A program made the translations under genes and the position numbers. A stretch of DNA of 64,000 nucleotides, taken from NCBI GenBank assembly GCA_963969365.1, contig OZ017760.1:1798001-1862000 (forward strand), read 5' to 3'. Under the pieces are notes generated by a model. The model saw only the letters and a list, made by a program, of their open reading frames with translations, was not told where the DNA came from and ran no database searches. Each line of letters starts with the position of its first letter. Position 1 is the stretch's first letter. This DNA comes from Asterochloris sp. CNOR1 (taxonomy: Eukaryota; Chlorophyta; Trebouxiophyceae; Trebouxiales; Trebouxiaceae). This document shows positions 23,401 to 35,160 of this stretch, piece after piece.

Positions 23401-26400
23401 ATGCAGCCCAGGTGTCCTGCGTGGCTATGGTGCCTGTGCAGCAATGCAGCAGCACCCCAGACCCTGGCAGCAAAGACCCAAGAATCTGCATTGTGCCACA
23501 CTGGCCCCTGTGCAGAGCAGCAGCAGCACCTCAAAAGTTCAGGCCAGCACTCTATATTGGGAACGACTGCAATGTAGGGCTTCTCTGCCGCAGCACTACA
23601 ACACAACTCGGAGGTTGCCACCTTCCCACACACAACAGTGCCAAGCAGGGCTCCCCCAAAGGCTGCACCCCCACCCCAGACTGTGCAGGCTGGCACTCTC
23701 CAGCGCGCCATGCTGCTGTGCAGGGCTCCCCAGCGCAGAGCCGCAGCAGCACCCCAGGGCTGGCGTCCCCGGCCAGGGGTGCCGACAGCGGGGCCCCGCC
23801 GCGCTACCGCCCCACCCCAGAGCGCAGCAGAGCCGCCTCGCCGGGCAGTGGGGCCAGCAGCGTCGCCAGCAGCATGGGGCTCCCTGCAGCCCCCAACACG
23901 CGGCAGCCTGCAGAGGTGTGTGGCGGGGACACCTGCATGAGATCAAATGGGCCCCACTGGGGCCCACGTGGTCGTGTGCCATAGCCAGATGGCTGCCCCG
24001 CTGGGGCTCTGTGCCCTGCAAGCAGGGGCCAGCACCTTCCCCTGAGGGTCTGCCGCCATGCAGAAGAGCTGGATGCCATGCCCGTAGAGCCTGCAGCATG
24101 GAGTGATGCCACGATGGATTGGGACGCGGCTTGGCTGCTTTGCTTGGCAACTGGGCCAGCAGGGTTGCCAGCAATGGGAAGTCGTCTGCAGCCGCCAGCA
24201 TGAGGCAGCCTGCACCTGGCGTTCCCAATGTAGGCGAGGTGCTGTGACCAGCAGACGTGCTCAAGCAATGATGCAGGACTCCCCTTCATTGCTCTGGGGT
24301 GCCTGCAGTCGCCGTATGCGGTATTTGCAGAAGTGAGGCCCCCAGTGATGGTACAGGACAAAGGGCTGCCCCCTGCTGCTTTCTGATGCCAGCTGTACCC
24401 CTGTGTGGACTCAGACACCAGTGGGAAGGGAGCCTGTGCAGCCTCTTGCGCTGCCTTGAACCACTGCCTGCAGCAAGACGCATGCGCAGCTGGCCATTGC
24501 TGGAGTACTCTGCGCTTGATGCCATGGGAGCCCTTTTGCTCGCTGCGGTCCGCAGGTGGCAGGAGGCTGAAGAGAGTCAGGGACAGGCTGCCAGCAGGGC
24601 AAAGAAAAAAGGAGTGACTGTTTGCAAGTGCTGGCATCAGCACCTTGAGGGTTGGGGGTGACAGGCTGCCCGCAGGGCTCGGAATGGATTGCGACTGTGT
24701 GCAGCGGCTGCCTGTAGGTGGCTGGTGGCAGCAGGTTGAGAGCCCGCGGAGAAAGGCCGCCAGCAGGGCAGCGTGACAGCCGCGAGGAGGGGACAGGCGG
24801 GTATGAGCCAGAGGGGCCGCTGGAACGCGGCAGGTCAGGTGGCAGCGGAGAGGAGAGACACCCAGACCCTTATGCGGTGAGTGGCATGTGGCTGGTGTGA
24901 CTGCTGACCTTACAGGTGCTGCGGCAGCCCCATGAAGGGAGCATGAGGGATGCTGCAGGCATGGCAGGGGGTGCACTGCAGAGCCTCAGAGTGTGAGTCG
25001 TCAAGCTGCTGTCAGCCGACATGGAGCCTACTGCCTTCCAGCTGTGAAGCAACAGCTCTAGGTGGCTGCTCGACTGCACTAGCCAAGTCTGCTGTGATAG
25101 GAGCCTGCAGGCAGGCTCATATTTGGAGTGGCAGGGGTTTACTGCAGCTGCACTGCTGCACCCACTTCAGATGTCTGCGCAAGCGCAGGCTGATAGCGGG
25201 AAGGCCAAGATAGAGGACACCGCCACCCAGCTGTGGAGCAGCAGCTCCAAATGGCTCCGCAGCGCCGGCAAGAAGCTGGCCAGCGCTGCCAAGGAGAGCG
25301 CGACCCAGCTGCAGACGAAGCTGGAGACCATCGATCCCCGCTTTGCTCAGAAAGGTATGTTGGAGCTTCAGAATGTGGCAGCACATGTGGGAACAGCAGA
25401 GCAAGGAGGCCTCTGCAGGCAGCACGACGGCGGCTTTGAAACAGGTTCACACCAGAGTGCAGGCTCCTGTGCAGACCCCTCTGAAATGATGGACCCCTGC
25501 TGAAACAAATTTGTTTCTGGAGCAGATGCGCAAGCATAATAGAGTCAACTTGACCGGAGTCCCCTGCGCTCATGCCACTCTGTCTGGACTCACCTTGCAC
25601 TTTAGCTGGGGGTTGGCCCCAGCTGTACCCAGACAGGTGCATGTGCAGCTGGAACAGATCCAGTGCAGAGGGGCCACAGCTTTGCTTGCCTGGTGCTGGA
25701 CTTGAACTGCAAGGGGTGCCACTGCTTGTCTCACAGGATGGCAGGCATTGCAAAGGGTGCACAAGCCTATGTCTCAGCATTACAAGCCTATACCTGCAAG
25801 GCTGGCTGGAGCCCCTTCCTGGCCCCCTGGAGGGACTGTCTATGGAACTCTCAACTCCAGCGTGCAGCAGGAGCTTGCTACTGCTGCTTGAGGGCAATAA
25901 ATCTGAGCTGACCACAGCGAATGCTAAGGCTATGAAGCACCTCATGCTGCTGTGAGGGCAAGGGTCTGCCCACTGCTGCCCTGCAGGCCCCAGGACGCGC
26001 ATTGGAGATGATGGGGAGGAGATCCCAGCATATTACTATGAGTGGGCCTCCCAGATACAGGCCATGCCTGCCAGCAAGCAGCCCGGTATGCTGCAGCAGC
26101 TGAGCGAAGATGACAGGTGAGCAGATACGGCTGGACAGCATGTCTGACACTGAGGTGCTGCCGCTGTCAGCACCACACCACCCGACTGCATCGGCGGAGG
26201 CGCTGCAGCATGCAGGCAGGCTTGCCGCAGAGACGACACGCACTGCCCCAAAGCAGCCTTCCGGACGGGCAGGGTGCCACAAGCCTGTTGCTGAGGCCTG
26301 CAGGGCTTTGGTGGACGCTGGTCATTGACAGCAGGCACCGTGTGTTGCTGCTGACCCTTGCAGGTTGACTTGGCAAGCACCAAACATTGTGTATTACAAC

Positions 26401-29400
26401 TGCTTGCAGAGCGGTGGTGGAGCAGATTCTTGGCAAGGCAGCCTCCAGCACGGAAGCTCACAGCCCAGGAGCAGCCCGGCCAAGCAGCTTCAGGCAGCAG
26501 CCGTCCGCCATACGAGGCAGTGAGCAGCAGGTAGGGGCGCTGTTGGATCGGGCTCCTGCACATGCCCCCCTACAGTCCCAGCCGGCTGGCCAACCCCTCG
26601 CTTGAGGTTTCTGCTCCAGGGAAGGCAGCAGCACGTTTGCTGCAGTCTGCTCCATTGGGGCACGATGTCAAGGAGCATGTGGCTTTCAAACATGTTGCCT
26701 GCTTGGTCTAGCTAGCACCCTGCCAGGGCCTGAGCCGCCCTCTTGAGTGCGTGCTGGCCACTGGATATGTCAGGGTTGCCCTGAAAGGGTTGGAACGCTT
26801 GCTGCTGGGCTCTGCAGCAGCCAGACGCTGCACTCGGCCGCTGCCTGTGCTATGCTTGCTTCAGGACCTGGTGCGGTCAGTGGCAGAGTGCTGGCCCTGC
26901 AGCAGTAAGTTGAAGTGACCCACAATCTCACTGATGCACAAGCTGGCTGTCTGCAGAGGCCTGTGAGCCCGCCACCACCACCAGCCGACCCCCCAGCCCG
27001 CAGTGCCCCCGGTAAAGTGCGCACAGCTGCCGACCTGGGGCTGTTTGACGTGGCCGACTCGGGGCCGCAGGAGGAGGCCACGAGGGACGAGAGGCCGCGC
27101 AGGCACTCCTTCCATGAGTCTGGCTCTGGGGCTGGGGCCCGCCCACGGGCTGGCGCTGCTGAGCAGCCACAGCAGCAGGCAACGCAGCAGCAGCAGGTGA
27201 CATCCCGTCCAGCTTGCGTATGCTGCTCAGCAAACCCACAAGCACTGCCCAGCAGGCAGTTGTATCAGTGGCCAGAGCTGCTGAGCAGCCGCAGCAGCAG
27301 GCAAGCAGCAAGTGGTGGGCTGCCTCACTCTCATACGTCTGCATGTCACCTGCAGCTGCAGTGCACAGCAAGCCTGTGCACAGAAGAGAGCTCGTTCTGG
27401 CAGCCCCTCTGTCATGTTGTCAGTGGAAAAGCTTTCTGCCCCATGCACCAGCAGGTCCAGCCATGGCAGCCCTCAGCCAGGATTTGCGTGCAGGGCTTAG
27501 GCAGCGACCAGGCTGGGGCTCATGCAACAGCCACAGCAGGGCGCCAGCAGCCGCCCAGGCAGCAGCGGCCTGCAGAGCCAGATCTGCTAGGTGGCCACCC
27601 TGCGGCAGGGCGCCAACACGAGCGGCCTGCTGAGCGCCCAGCTGAGGCAGACCTGCTGGGCGGGTCCGAGCCAGCACCAGCCAGCGTTGCTGCTGCCGGT
27701 GCTGGCCCGTCAGCAGACCTGCTGGGTGGGTTCGAGGCAGCCCCTTCAGAGCAGAGGGCCTCAGCCAGCCCCCAGCAGGCTGCCAGAAAGCCTGCGCAGA
27801 GGCGTGCAGCAGCTCCGGCTGCTGCTGCCGATGCGGACTTTCTTGGTGTTGATCAGCGGCCCCAGGCAGCAGGGGCGGGGGCTATGGATCAGCAGCCTGT
27901 CGCTGACAGCGCTGATGGGCTGGCAGACTTCTTCAGTGGGGGAGCAGGTGACAAGTAACACTACCCTGCATCCCGTTTGATAAGGGTGATACTGGTGATG
28001 AACCCATAGCAGGGGTTATGGGCTCCATGGCCCGCGGTTGACATTGCTGACAAGCTTGCAGACCTCTTCAGTGGTGGGGCAGTCCCAACACCTGCAGCCA
28101 TGCTGGTGAGATGGTGGGTTATGTGGGAGGGGGCCCTCGAAGGGGGTGGGAGGGGAAGGGGTGGACTCTGCAATGGTGGTGCCAGTCAAGACAGTACATT
28201 CCACTGCAGCCTCTCTGATGAGATGGTAAGTATCATGGCCGGGGGCGGGGAGGGGGCTCACAGTGCAGGGACTTCTTCCAGTTGAGCCACTCATGGCCCT
28301 CCTTGACTGGCTCCAGTGCTCTAGTTTGTGCTGCGCTTTGGCTTTCATCTTGCTAGAGGGAGGCCAGGTCGCCATGCCCTTATGGTGCCTTACAGGTAGA
28401 ACATAGTGCGTGCTGCAGATCTGATCAAAGGTAAGGTAATGCTTCTGCCTGGTGTCTTGCAAGGACCCCCGCCAAGATGTTGCCAACTAGCACCCACATG
28501 ATCAGCGACAAACACCATTTTGGCCAAGAACCCGCTGTGATGAGACAGGTGGCAGTACAGCACATAGCTTCCGCTCCTGCCAGTGTACCCAGGACCATTC
28601 CTCACAGGTCAATTGCTCTGTCATTTACACCTTCTCTGAAGATTCCTGCTGTTTGGTGCAGCGGACAGTGCGGGGGCAGCCGCTGCAGCCAGCACTTCTC
28701 ACATAGAAGACATATTCAATGCAAGTCCGGCCCGGAGGACGGCCCCTGCCCCTGCTGCAAGTAAGCTGTTGCCTGCAGAAGCAGTAACACACCGAAGGGT
28801 CTTCGTGAGGTGGAGGCCAGAGGGGTGGAGGCCCTGTCTGGCAAGAGCGTCTTATGGTCTGCTGCTTGGAACAGAGTCATGATGCTGCTGACACAGGCCG
28901 TTGTGTGCTATCATGGGCCACGTGGTCTGCCCCCAAGCAGCATTGCTGTGCAGGAACCAGCAATCGGCATGGAGAAATGTCACCTGAGGCAGCCTTGTGG
29001 GTCCCAGACAGTGCCTTGCTATGTGTGACCCAGCAGCCAGGGGCAACTGGACCTGAGGCCGGCTGCGCCGCCTGAGCCTGCCCATTCCATAGATGTCTCA
29101 CTTGTTGCTATGCAGGTGCCAGCAGCAGTGGGCAGGCAGCCCCCCGGCCGGCAGCGCCTGCCAAGGGCTCCATGATTGACATGGAGGACCAGCAGATCTC
29201 AGAGGAGGCGACCAGGCTGGCCGCTGACCCAGCCTTTGCCCAGAAGTTTGAGGACGTGCCAGGGGAGCCGCCGCTGCGCAGGGTGAGGCACTGCGTGGCT
29301 GACATGCGGGCTGCACAGCACGGGTGTGACAGGCCAGGGGCATTGTCACTGTGCGAAGTGGGTGCTGCAGACCAGGCCTGCCTGGAAGCAGTCAGCGCTG

Positions 29401-31237
29401 ACTCGGCCTTTGCCCAAATGACTGAGAGCAGGCCCCAGGAGCCGCCACCGTGAAGGGTGCGTCACTGCACAGTCACTGCACATTCCTGCCGGCATCGACA
29501 AGCCGCGGCTTTCTGTGCTGGGCCTGCCCTGCAGCAGGGGCACCTTAAGTGCTTGGCAAAGACGCGTCACCAGCCGCCTCGCACACCTGCATTCAAGAGG
29601 CTTTCCCACCAGGCGCTTTCCGGATCTGCCATTGACAGATCCCTGCCCTCTCAGCAACTGCGGCTGGAGCGCCCCGCAGACATGCGCATATACATGGCAC
29701 AGCATCTGAAAGGGCAAGCAGTCCCCCCAGAGCTGCCATCGCAATGTACCCTGCTGCTGAGCCTGGCCGGCCCCTGCCCTGCAGCAACTGGCGCTGAAGC
29801 GCCTGGCAGAGATGCATAGGCATCATGGCACACCCACTGTATAGAAGCAGGCTGTTGAAACCCTCTTGAATATTGCTTTCTGGCCCTGCGGCTGCTATGC
29901 CTAGAGCGCAGGGCACAGAGACATACAGACCTCCCCTCAGGGCCGCAAAGATGCTGTCCATATCTGCCTTTTCCCTGCAGCAACTGCGGCTGAAGCGTCT
30001 GGCAGAGATGCATGTGAGAATGGCCCACCAGCTGGAGGAGAAGCAGGCCCGTGACGTGGCGGAGGCCAGCGAGAAGGAGCAGAAGGTGGACCTGAGGAAC
30101 AGCGTAGTCAAGCCGCGAATTGAGGCCTGGACTGCAGGAAAGAAGGCAAGCATCACACATTTCAGTGACGCTCAAAACCTGAGGAAGTCAAGCGCTAGAG
30201 TTAGTCTCATGACCAGACCCTGCTTGCGACAGACCATCTTACTGCCCCGCAACCTGCCTGAGTGGGTGGTGTCATTGCAGCCTGATGCATCTGCCCTTCA
30301 GGCCAGGGCAATGCCTGTTCCACCCTCCTCAGGAGAGCGCTTTACTTGGCCACCATTTCCGGTTGTTCCTGTGGACCAGTGTTTCTGATTGACACCAAGA
30401 CCTTCCTGCCATGTGCTGTGTACCTCTCATGCAGGACAGCATGCGTGCCTCGCTGAGCGTCATCCATATCATGTTGTGACCTGCCCATAGTGGCCCTGCC
30501 ATCCTCGCAAAATGCAGCTGTCACAAGCACAGGCATCCTCACCCTCTACAGAACAGCATTTAGGCACTGCTGAGCGCAGTGCCCACGGTGGCATCAACTT
30601 CCTTTCCCACACAACAGATTTCAGCTTCCGACCTCTGCAGGACAACATTCGTGCCCTGCTGAGCACTGTCCACACGGTGCTGTGGGAGGGAAGCGGATGG
30701 ACCCCACCCGGCATGACTGATCTGGTGGAGGCTGGCAAGGTCAAGAGGCAGTACATGAAGGTCAACCTCATTATCCACCCAGACAAGGTCAGCCAGGGGA
30801 GAAGGGAGGGGAGCGGGGATGCCCCTTAGAGTGCTTTCGGGCACTCTGCCATATCTGGGTGTCAATGCCCTTGAACTGTGGCGGCTGCACTCCCCAGGCA
30901 TCAATCCTGCTCTAGTGCATAATCATTGGATGTGCCTGGTGGCCAGCACAATCTGAGCCACCTGCAGTGCTCCCTCTTGTGTTACAGCCAAGCAAGCACA
31001 CTGTGTCCCACCTGGGTTCTGCACGTTGCCTGACTGACTGTTTTCAGTGGCTAGCCATACACTTCTGAAAACAGGCAAAGTGCATTGCCAGCTAGCTCTG
31101 CAGAACACTGCAAATTGCCTCTGCCGCAGGTGAAGCAGAAGGGCGGCACTGTGGAGCAGGTTGTGATTGCAGATATGGCCTTCGATGTTCTCAAGGTGGC
31201 ATGGGGCAAGTTTGAAGCCACAGAGCTGCGCAAATGA
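20475..31237 (+). CDS. Auxilin-like J-domain protein (clathrin uncoating)
   Basis: Nineteen exons join in phase: 20475-20583, 20947-21132, 21445-21616, 21883-22190, 22640-22776, 23160-23258, 23724-23915, 24718-24876, 24916-24990, 25171-25354, 25987-26116, 26410-26530, 26957-27196, 27494-27947, 28662-28760, 29116-29282, 29981-30145, 30641-30787 and 31130-31237; 1083 residues. The C-terminal J domain is of the auxilin class: NIRALLSTVHTVLW, VKRQYMKVNLIIHPDK (HPD at 1045-1047, which stimulates Hsc70) and FDVLKVAWGKFEATELRK. The long middle is disordered and carries adaptor and clathrin motifs: DPFAD and DPFAE (AP-2 type), DDFLDMF, and three DLLGG repeats. Family role: recruits Hsc70 to strip clathrin coats from vesicles. 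The intron after exon 17 uses a GC donor (AAGAAG|GCAAGC), required to link GKK to DNIRALL. Exons 8-9 have the weakest borders. Introns are unusually long and full of exon-boundary copies. Confidence 0.88.
29527..29832 (+). repeat. Three decayed copies of the exon-17 start in the auxilin-like gene
   Basis: Real exon 17 begins at 29981 with CAACTGCGGCTGAAGCGTCT after CCCTGCAG. Upstream in the same intron are copies at about 29772 (CAACTGGCGCTGAAGCGCCT after CCTGCAG, then GGCAGAGATGCAT), at about 29655 (CAACTGCGGCTGGAGCGCCC after CTCAG) and at about 29527 (CCTGCAGCAGGGGCACCTTA). They include the acceptor but lose the frame or run into stops. Confidence 0.75.
30431..30595 (+). repeat. Two decayed copies of the J-domain exon-18 start
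   Basis: Real exon 18 begins at 30641 with GACAACATTCGTGCCCTGCT. Copies lie at about 30435 (GACAGCATGCGTGCCTCGCT after TGCAG) and at about 30548 (AACAGCATTTAGGCACTGCT after TACAG). The second has an in-frame stop. Confidence 0.75.
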
Positions 31238-31587
31238 ATGTCCTCCACTGGCATGGCATCTGCATGCCCTCTGCAGTTCTGCCCACCTATCGCAGCAGTC
31301 GTTTGCAATATGCATGCCAGCCCTGCTGAATCCTTTGCTTACCACTGGGTTTTCCGCGCAGTGGTTCAGACCAATCACCTCGCTTTCAATGGATGTACAA
31401 GTGTTGGTACAGCATGCGCATGCATGGAATGAAAAGGTTATCAAATCAAGCAGACTGTTGCTGTCAAGGTGTGACTGAAGAGGGTCACCAGAAATATACG
31501 GGCGCCCCAGCACCCATCTGCTGCTGGTAAGTCCCCACTGCAACACACATGAGCACAGCATCAGAATGCTAGCAGCTGCATAGCTTG

Positions 31588-34500
31588 TCAGAGTAGGTGG
31601 GCAGGAGTGATGACTGCCCTGGTGTTTGGGAGCACTTGCCACTGCCTGTGCAGGAGCTGCACAAGGCAGCAATCAGACCCACCTTGCTCTGGGGACCAGG
31701 AGTTTACGTAGGCCTCTGCACAGCTACTGAAAGCCCTTGAGCAATCTGCTGCTGCGCGCTTCAGCCCAGCCCTAATGGCCTGGAACAGGCAGAACCTGCT
31801 GCGGACATGCTGCCTCTTCTGCTGCTTCTCTGCGTGTTGGGGCTCAAATTGCTGCTGCAGAGCCAAGTGAGTCTCCAACAGCAGTGCATGGCGCCCAAAC
31901 CAGGCCAGAATGTCTTGCTGCAGCTTGATGTCTGCCTCAAAGCATGTACACTGCAGCTGGACACCTGCATGTCAGAGATGCATTGTCAAGAGGCAATCAC
32001 ACAGCAGCAGGCAAATCCCCCATCATGTTGCCTCATGCAGCTGTAAGCTGGTAGCACAGGATCATTGAGTTGTGCTGTGTGCAGATGTTGCTGCTGTGAC
32101 CTTGGGCAGCACCCAGCTGACCTTGCAGCATCTTCATGCATATACAGCATTTCCCATGATTGACCAAGCGCTTGTGACTTGTAAGGCACGGAGCTGTGTG
32201 CATGGGGGGTCTATACACCCTGATGGGGTCAGCCACTGGGTCAAATGAGCAGATTGGGCCACACCCAGTGAGTGCGTTCAAGGCAAGAATGTGCATGCCA
32301 ACCTGTGAGTGGGTCTGTGCGGCTGCCTGTGGCCAGCCACTGCTCTATGGACTGGCGGTCATAGGGGATGCGGTGGCCTGAGTGCAGTAGCCTCACAGGG
32401 TGTGCCATGGGCGCCAGGGAGATGGGGCACAGAAACTGCAGGCAGGGAGGAAGGCACTGTGAAGCCAACATTCCTGTTTGGGGTGGCACCAGGCCCCACT
32501 TTCTTCCTCGGTGAAGGGCATGAACACAGCTGACATGTCGGCATGTGTGGGCAAAGAATCGGCCTGCACGCCTTGTTTTTAGACTGTGGCAGTCTGTCTG
32601 TGGGGCCAGGGAGGTAAGGTACAGAAACTGCAGACAAGCCAACAGGGTCCGCTCAGCTGCATGGAGTCGCATCCAAGGCACTGCTTTGCTGCAGCCAGGG
32701 CGTTGACCAGGGCTCAGCAGCTGGCACTGGGGGTGACATTTCAGGCGGTGCATGGCTGTCTGCCGTCTGTTTGAGTCGCACTGCCTCAGCTGCACACCGA
32801 TGCACGCACATTTTGGCTCTGTCTGCGCGGGCCCCCTGCAGCTGTGCAAGCAGTCAGAGAGGCAATGGGAGCCATGCCCACAAATAACATAGGGGACCCG
32901 CTGAGGAGCCCGCAGCAGCTGAGAACAAATGTAAATGCCAGTTTCAGGTCTGTGGAAGCAGCAGGAGCAGCTGGCAATCACATTGGGCTGGACAGCAGGC
33001 AGGGCAGAATAACATCCTGCAGTTCAGCCCCTTGGCGGAAGGTGCAAGTGTCGCTTCACGACTTGGCAATGGCTGCACAAACAGCCATTGCCAAGGGGCC
33101 TGTCCTCCCCCTTGCAGACAAGGGCTCCCGCTGTGACACCGCAAGCCTAGACAGTGTGACCAAGAGACCATGCTTGAGGGTTTGAAGAGCCTCACTTGAA
33201 TTGTGAAGTGACCTCTAGTATACTGACCTCTAAAGGAATTTCCTCTTGGACATCTTGGCTCTGCACGTGGACATCTTGGCTCTGCATGTGGACATCATGG
33301 CTCTGCAGACTTGGATGTGCTGCATCCGCCTCTGCAGTGCAGTCCACTCCACGCTCTGGGTTGGCAGGGTCTTGCACCATCCTTCTAAAAATAGGCTATG
33401 TTGCCTTGTCAGTGCTCAATGTCAAGGCGTTATGATCTGCAGACGATGTGGTGCAGCTCTCTTTCTGCAAATATCAGGGTTTCAGCTGCCACCCCAACTT
33501 CATGAAGTTGAGGTGGGGAATGAACTTCACCTGCAGCTTCTTGCACAGTGCCGTTCAACCCTCCCTCATAGCTCTGCACTGCTGCTGCCTGCCTTGGAAC
33601 ACAAAGTCCCTGTGCAGTAGAGCTGACATCTGACAGCATGCTGCACTGTAGCTGAATTTCTGTTCCGCCCTGGCTGGGCTGCAGTCCACCCTGACAAGAC
33701 AAGGACCTGTTGCTCAGCTTACCTGGTGCCATGGGCCCTCTCGCCCCCCATCCCACCCCCCCATCTATGCCATCTCTGTGACACTGAAAAGTTGCTGGCA
33801 CGGCTGAGTGCGTGGAGGGCCATCAGCTGGCTGGACTTGCGCCACATGTGACTGCGGCGCTCTGAGCTTCAGGGAAGGGTGAACATGAGCTCCTGTGTCG
33901 AACTCGTTCAAGTTTTACTGTCCATCCGTAATCGTCATCTGAAACAGCACAACATCATGAGAACACCAACACTTTGTGAGGAGCACACAATGTACAGCTA
34001 AGTGATTCTGGTACATGGGGCCCAGGGTGTCATTACAGCAAGATTCTATGGCCTCAGATTGAGACCAGCTTCAGTGCTGCATAAGATGGTGCAGGTTGTC
34101 AGGCCCTGTAGGCCAGGCACTGTGATCAACAATCTTGAGGTGAACCTTGCAGCTTCAGGCCCTCCTCCAGCTCATTTCCAATATTGCTAATGGTCCCTAT
34201 CCTTCTTCAAGTCCCTTTTTTTGGGTCGCCCTGGTCCTCCCCACCTGCAGGCAGACAGAGGAAGCCACAAGTTGAGGCAGTGCTCACCGCAGTCATGTTG
34301 CCGGACTGAAGATGATGCCTGACAGACACCAGCTGCTGGGCTTGTTCAATGCAGGCAGGTGCAAATGCCGTGCACACTTAGAGAGGGGAGCACAAAGTCC
34401 CTGCTCTGGCATCAGCCTGAAGCTGCAGGCGCCACTTGTCACCAGGTGTAGCATGCTGTCACGTTCCTGGCCAGCTTGCCCAGCCAGGCATGCCACGTGC

Positions 34501-35160
34501 CTCAAGTCACAGAGCTTCCCGCACACAGCCCCTTTCCCAACAAGACAGCTGCACTCCATAAGCCAAGGTCTTTGAGAGCTGCCCATGGTGCAGGTGCACA
34601 CAGCTGAAGGGTGCTCAGTGTGCACGCGCATGCAGGCCGTGATGCTCATGTCCTGACAGTGAGGGCTTGGGCACCGCAGCCTGAGCCCTCTGAGAGCTGC
34701 TCATATTGCAGGTGCAACTTTGGCCCAGGGAGACGGCAGTTGCCCATGACCTGATAGGGAATGGCTGATGTGCCACAACCTGAGCCCTCTGGGATCTTTG
34801 CTAAGTTTGGATGCATCCCCATCACAGGCTCTCACCATGCATGTGCGTGCGCCCACAGCACCTCCCGCAGCCATTGGAGATGGCGTGCAGTGCCCTGGCC
34901 AGAGGGTTGCCCCGGCTGGCTGGGACCTTGGATGCTACTGGCTGTTGGCCGCTGCCGAGCCCCTGTCCAGGGTGGGCGCTAGTGCCAGCCTCATGCTCCT
35001 GCTGTGCCTCCTCCTTCTCTGGTGAATGTACTTGGGCTGGTGGCACTGCTGGCGCTGCCAAGATGGGGCCAGTCTGAGGGACGGTGCACAAGGATTCTGC
35101 TGTTGGGGGCCCCTGTTGGCCCTTTGCTGGCTGAGTGCTGGCATCAGAAGGGTCCTGCAT
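31588..35160 (-). CDS. U-box domain protein 2 (partly resolved model)
   Basis: Two exons are solid: 32435-32303 encodes the U-box core (FLCPISLAPMAHPVRLLHSG, then IPYDRQSIEQWLATGS and DPLTG), and 31964-31588 follows in phase 1 with the rest of the fold (VQLQCTCFEADIKLQQDILA) and a Gln/Arg-rich helical tail to a stop. A probable first exon, 35160-34836, starts with ATG and ends with CCGRTHMHG before GTGAG; it is the homologue of the plus-strand exon at 3710-4050. Exons between 34.8 and 32.5 kb are not settled; one candidate covers about 33310-33192 and includes a 21-bp repeat. Family role: E3 ubiquitin ligase. The tail may contain a further intron. A decayed copy of the U-box exon start lies at about 32607-32638. 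Confidence 0.55.
33245..33308. repeat. 21-bp tandem repeat, three copies
   Basis: The unit GGACATCTTGGCTCTGCACG(T) is repeated three times with few changes. On the minus strand it reads DVHVQSQ-type heptads leading into EEIPLEVSILEV, so it may be coding in the U-box gene. Confidence 0.8.

Noticed and set aside
23124-24264. Overlapping long open frames on both strands rich in Pro, Ala and His
   Set aside because: Read-through of real exons 6 and 7 plus their decayed copies; composition is that of shadow frames.
23804-24976. 390-codon minus-strand open frame
   Set aside because: Antisense to GC-rich low-complexity exons of the auxilin-like gene; no domain signal and no splice logic.
32844-33185. 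Plus-strand open frame of 113 codons ending TKRPCLRV
   Set aside because: Protein-like at first sight, but it lies antisense to the U-box gene and has no domain, partner exon or recognisable start context.
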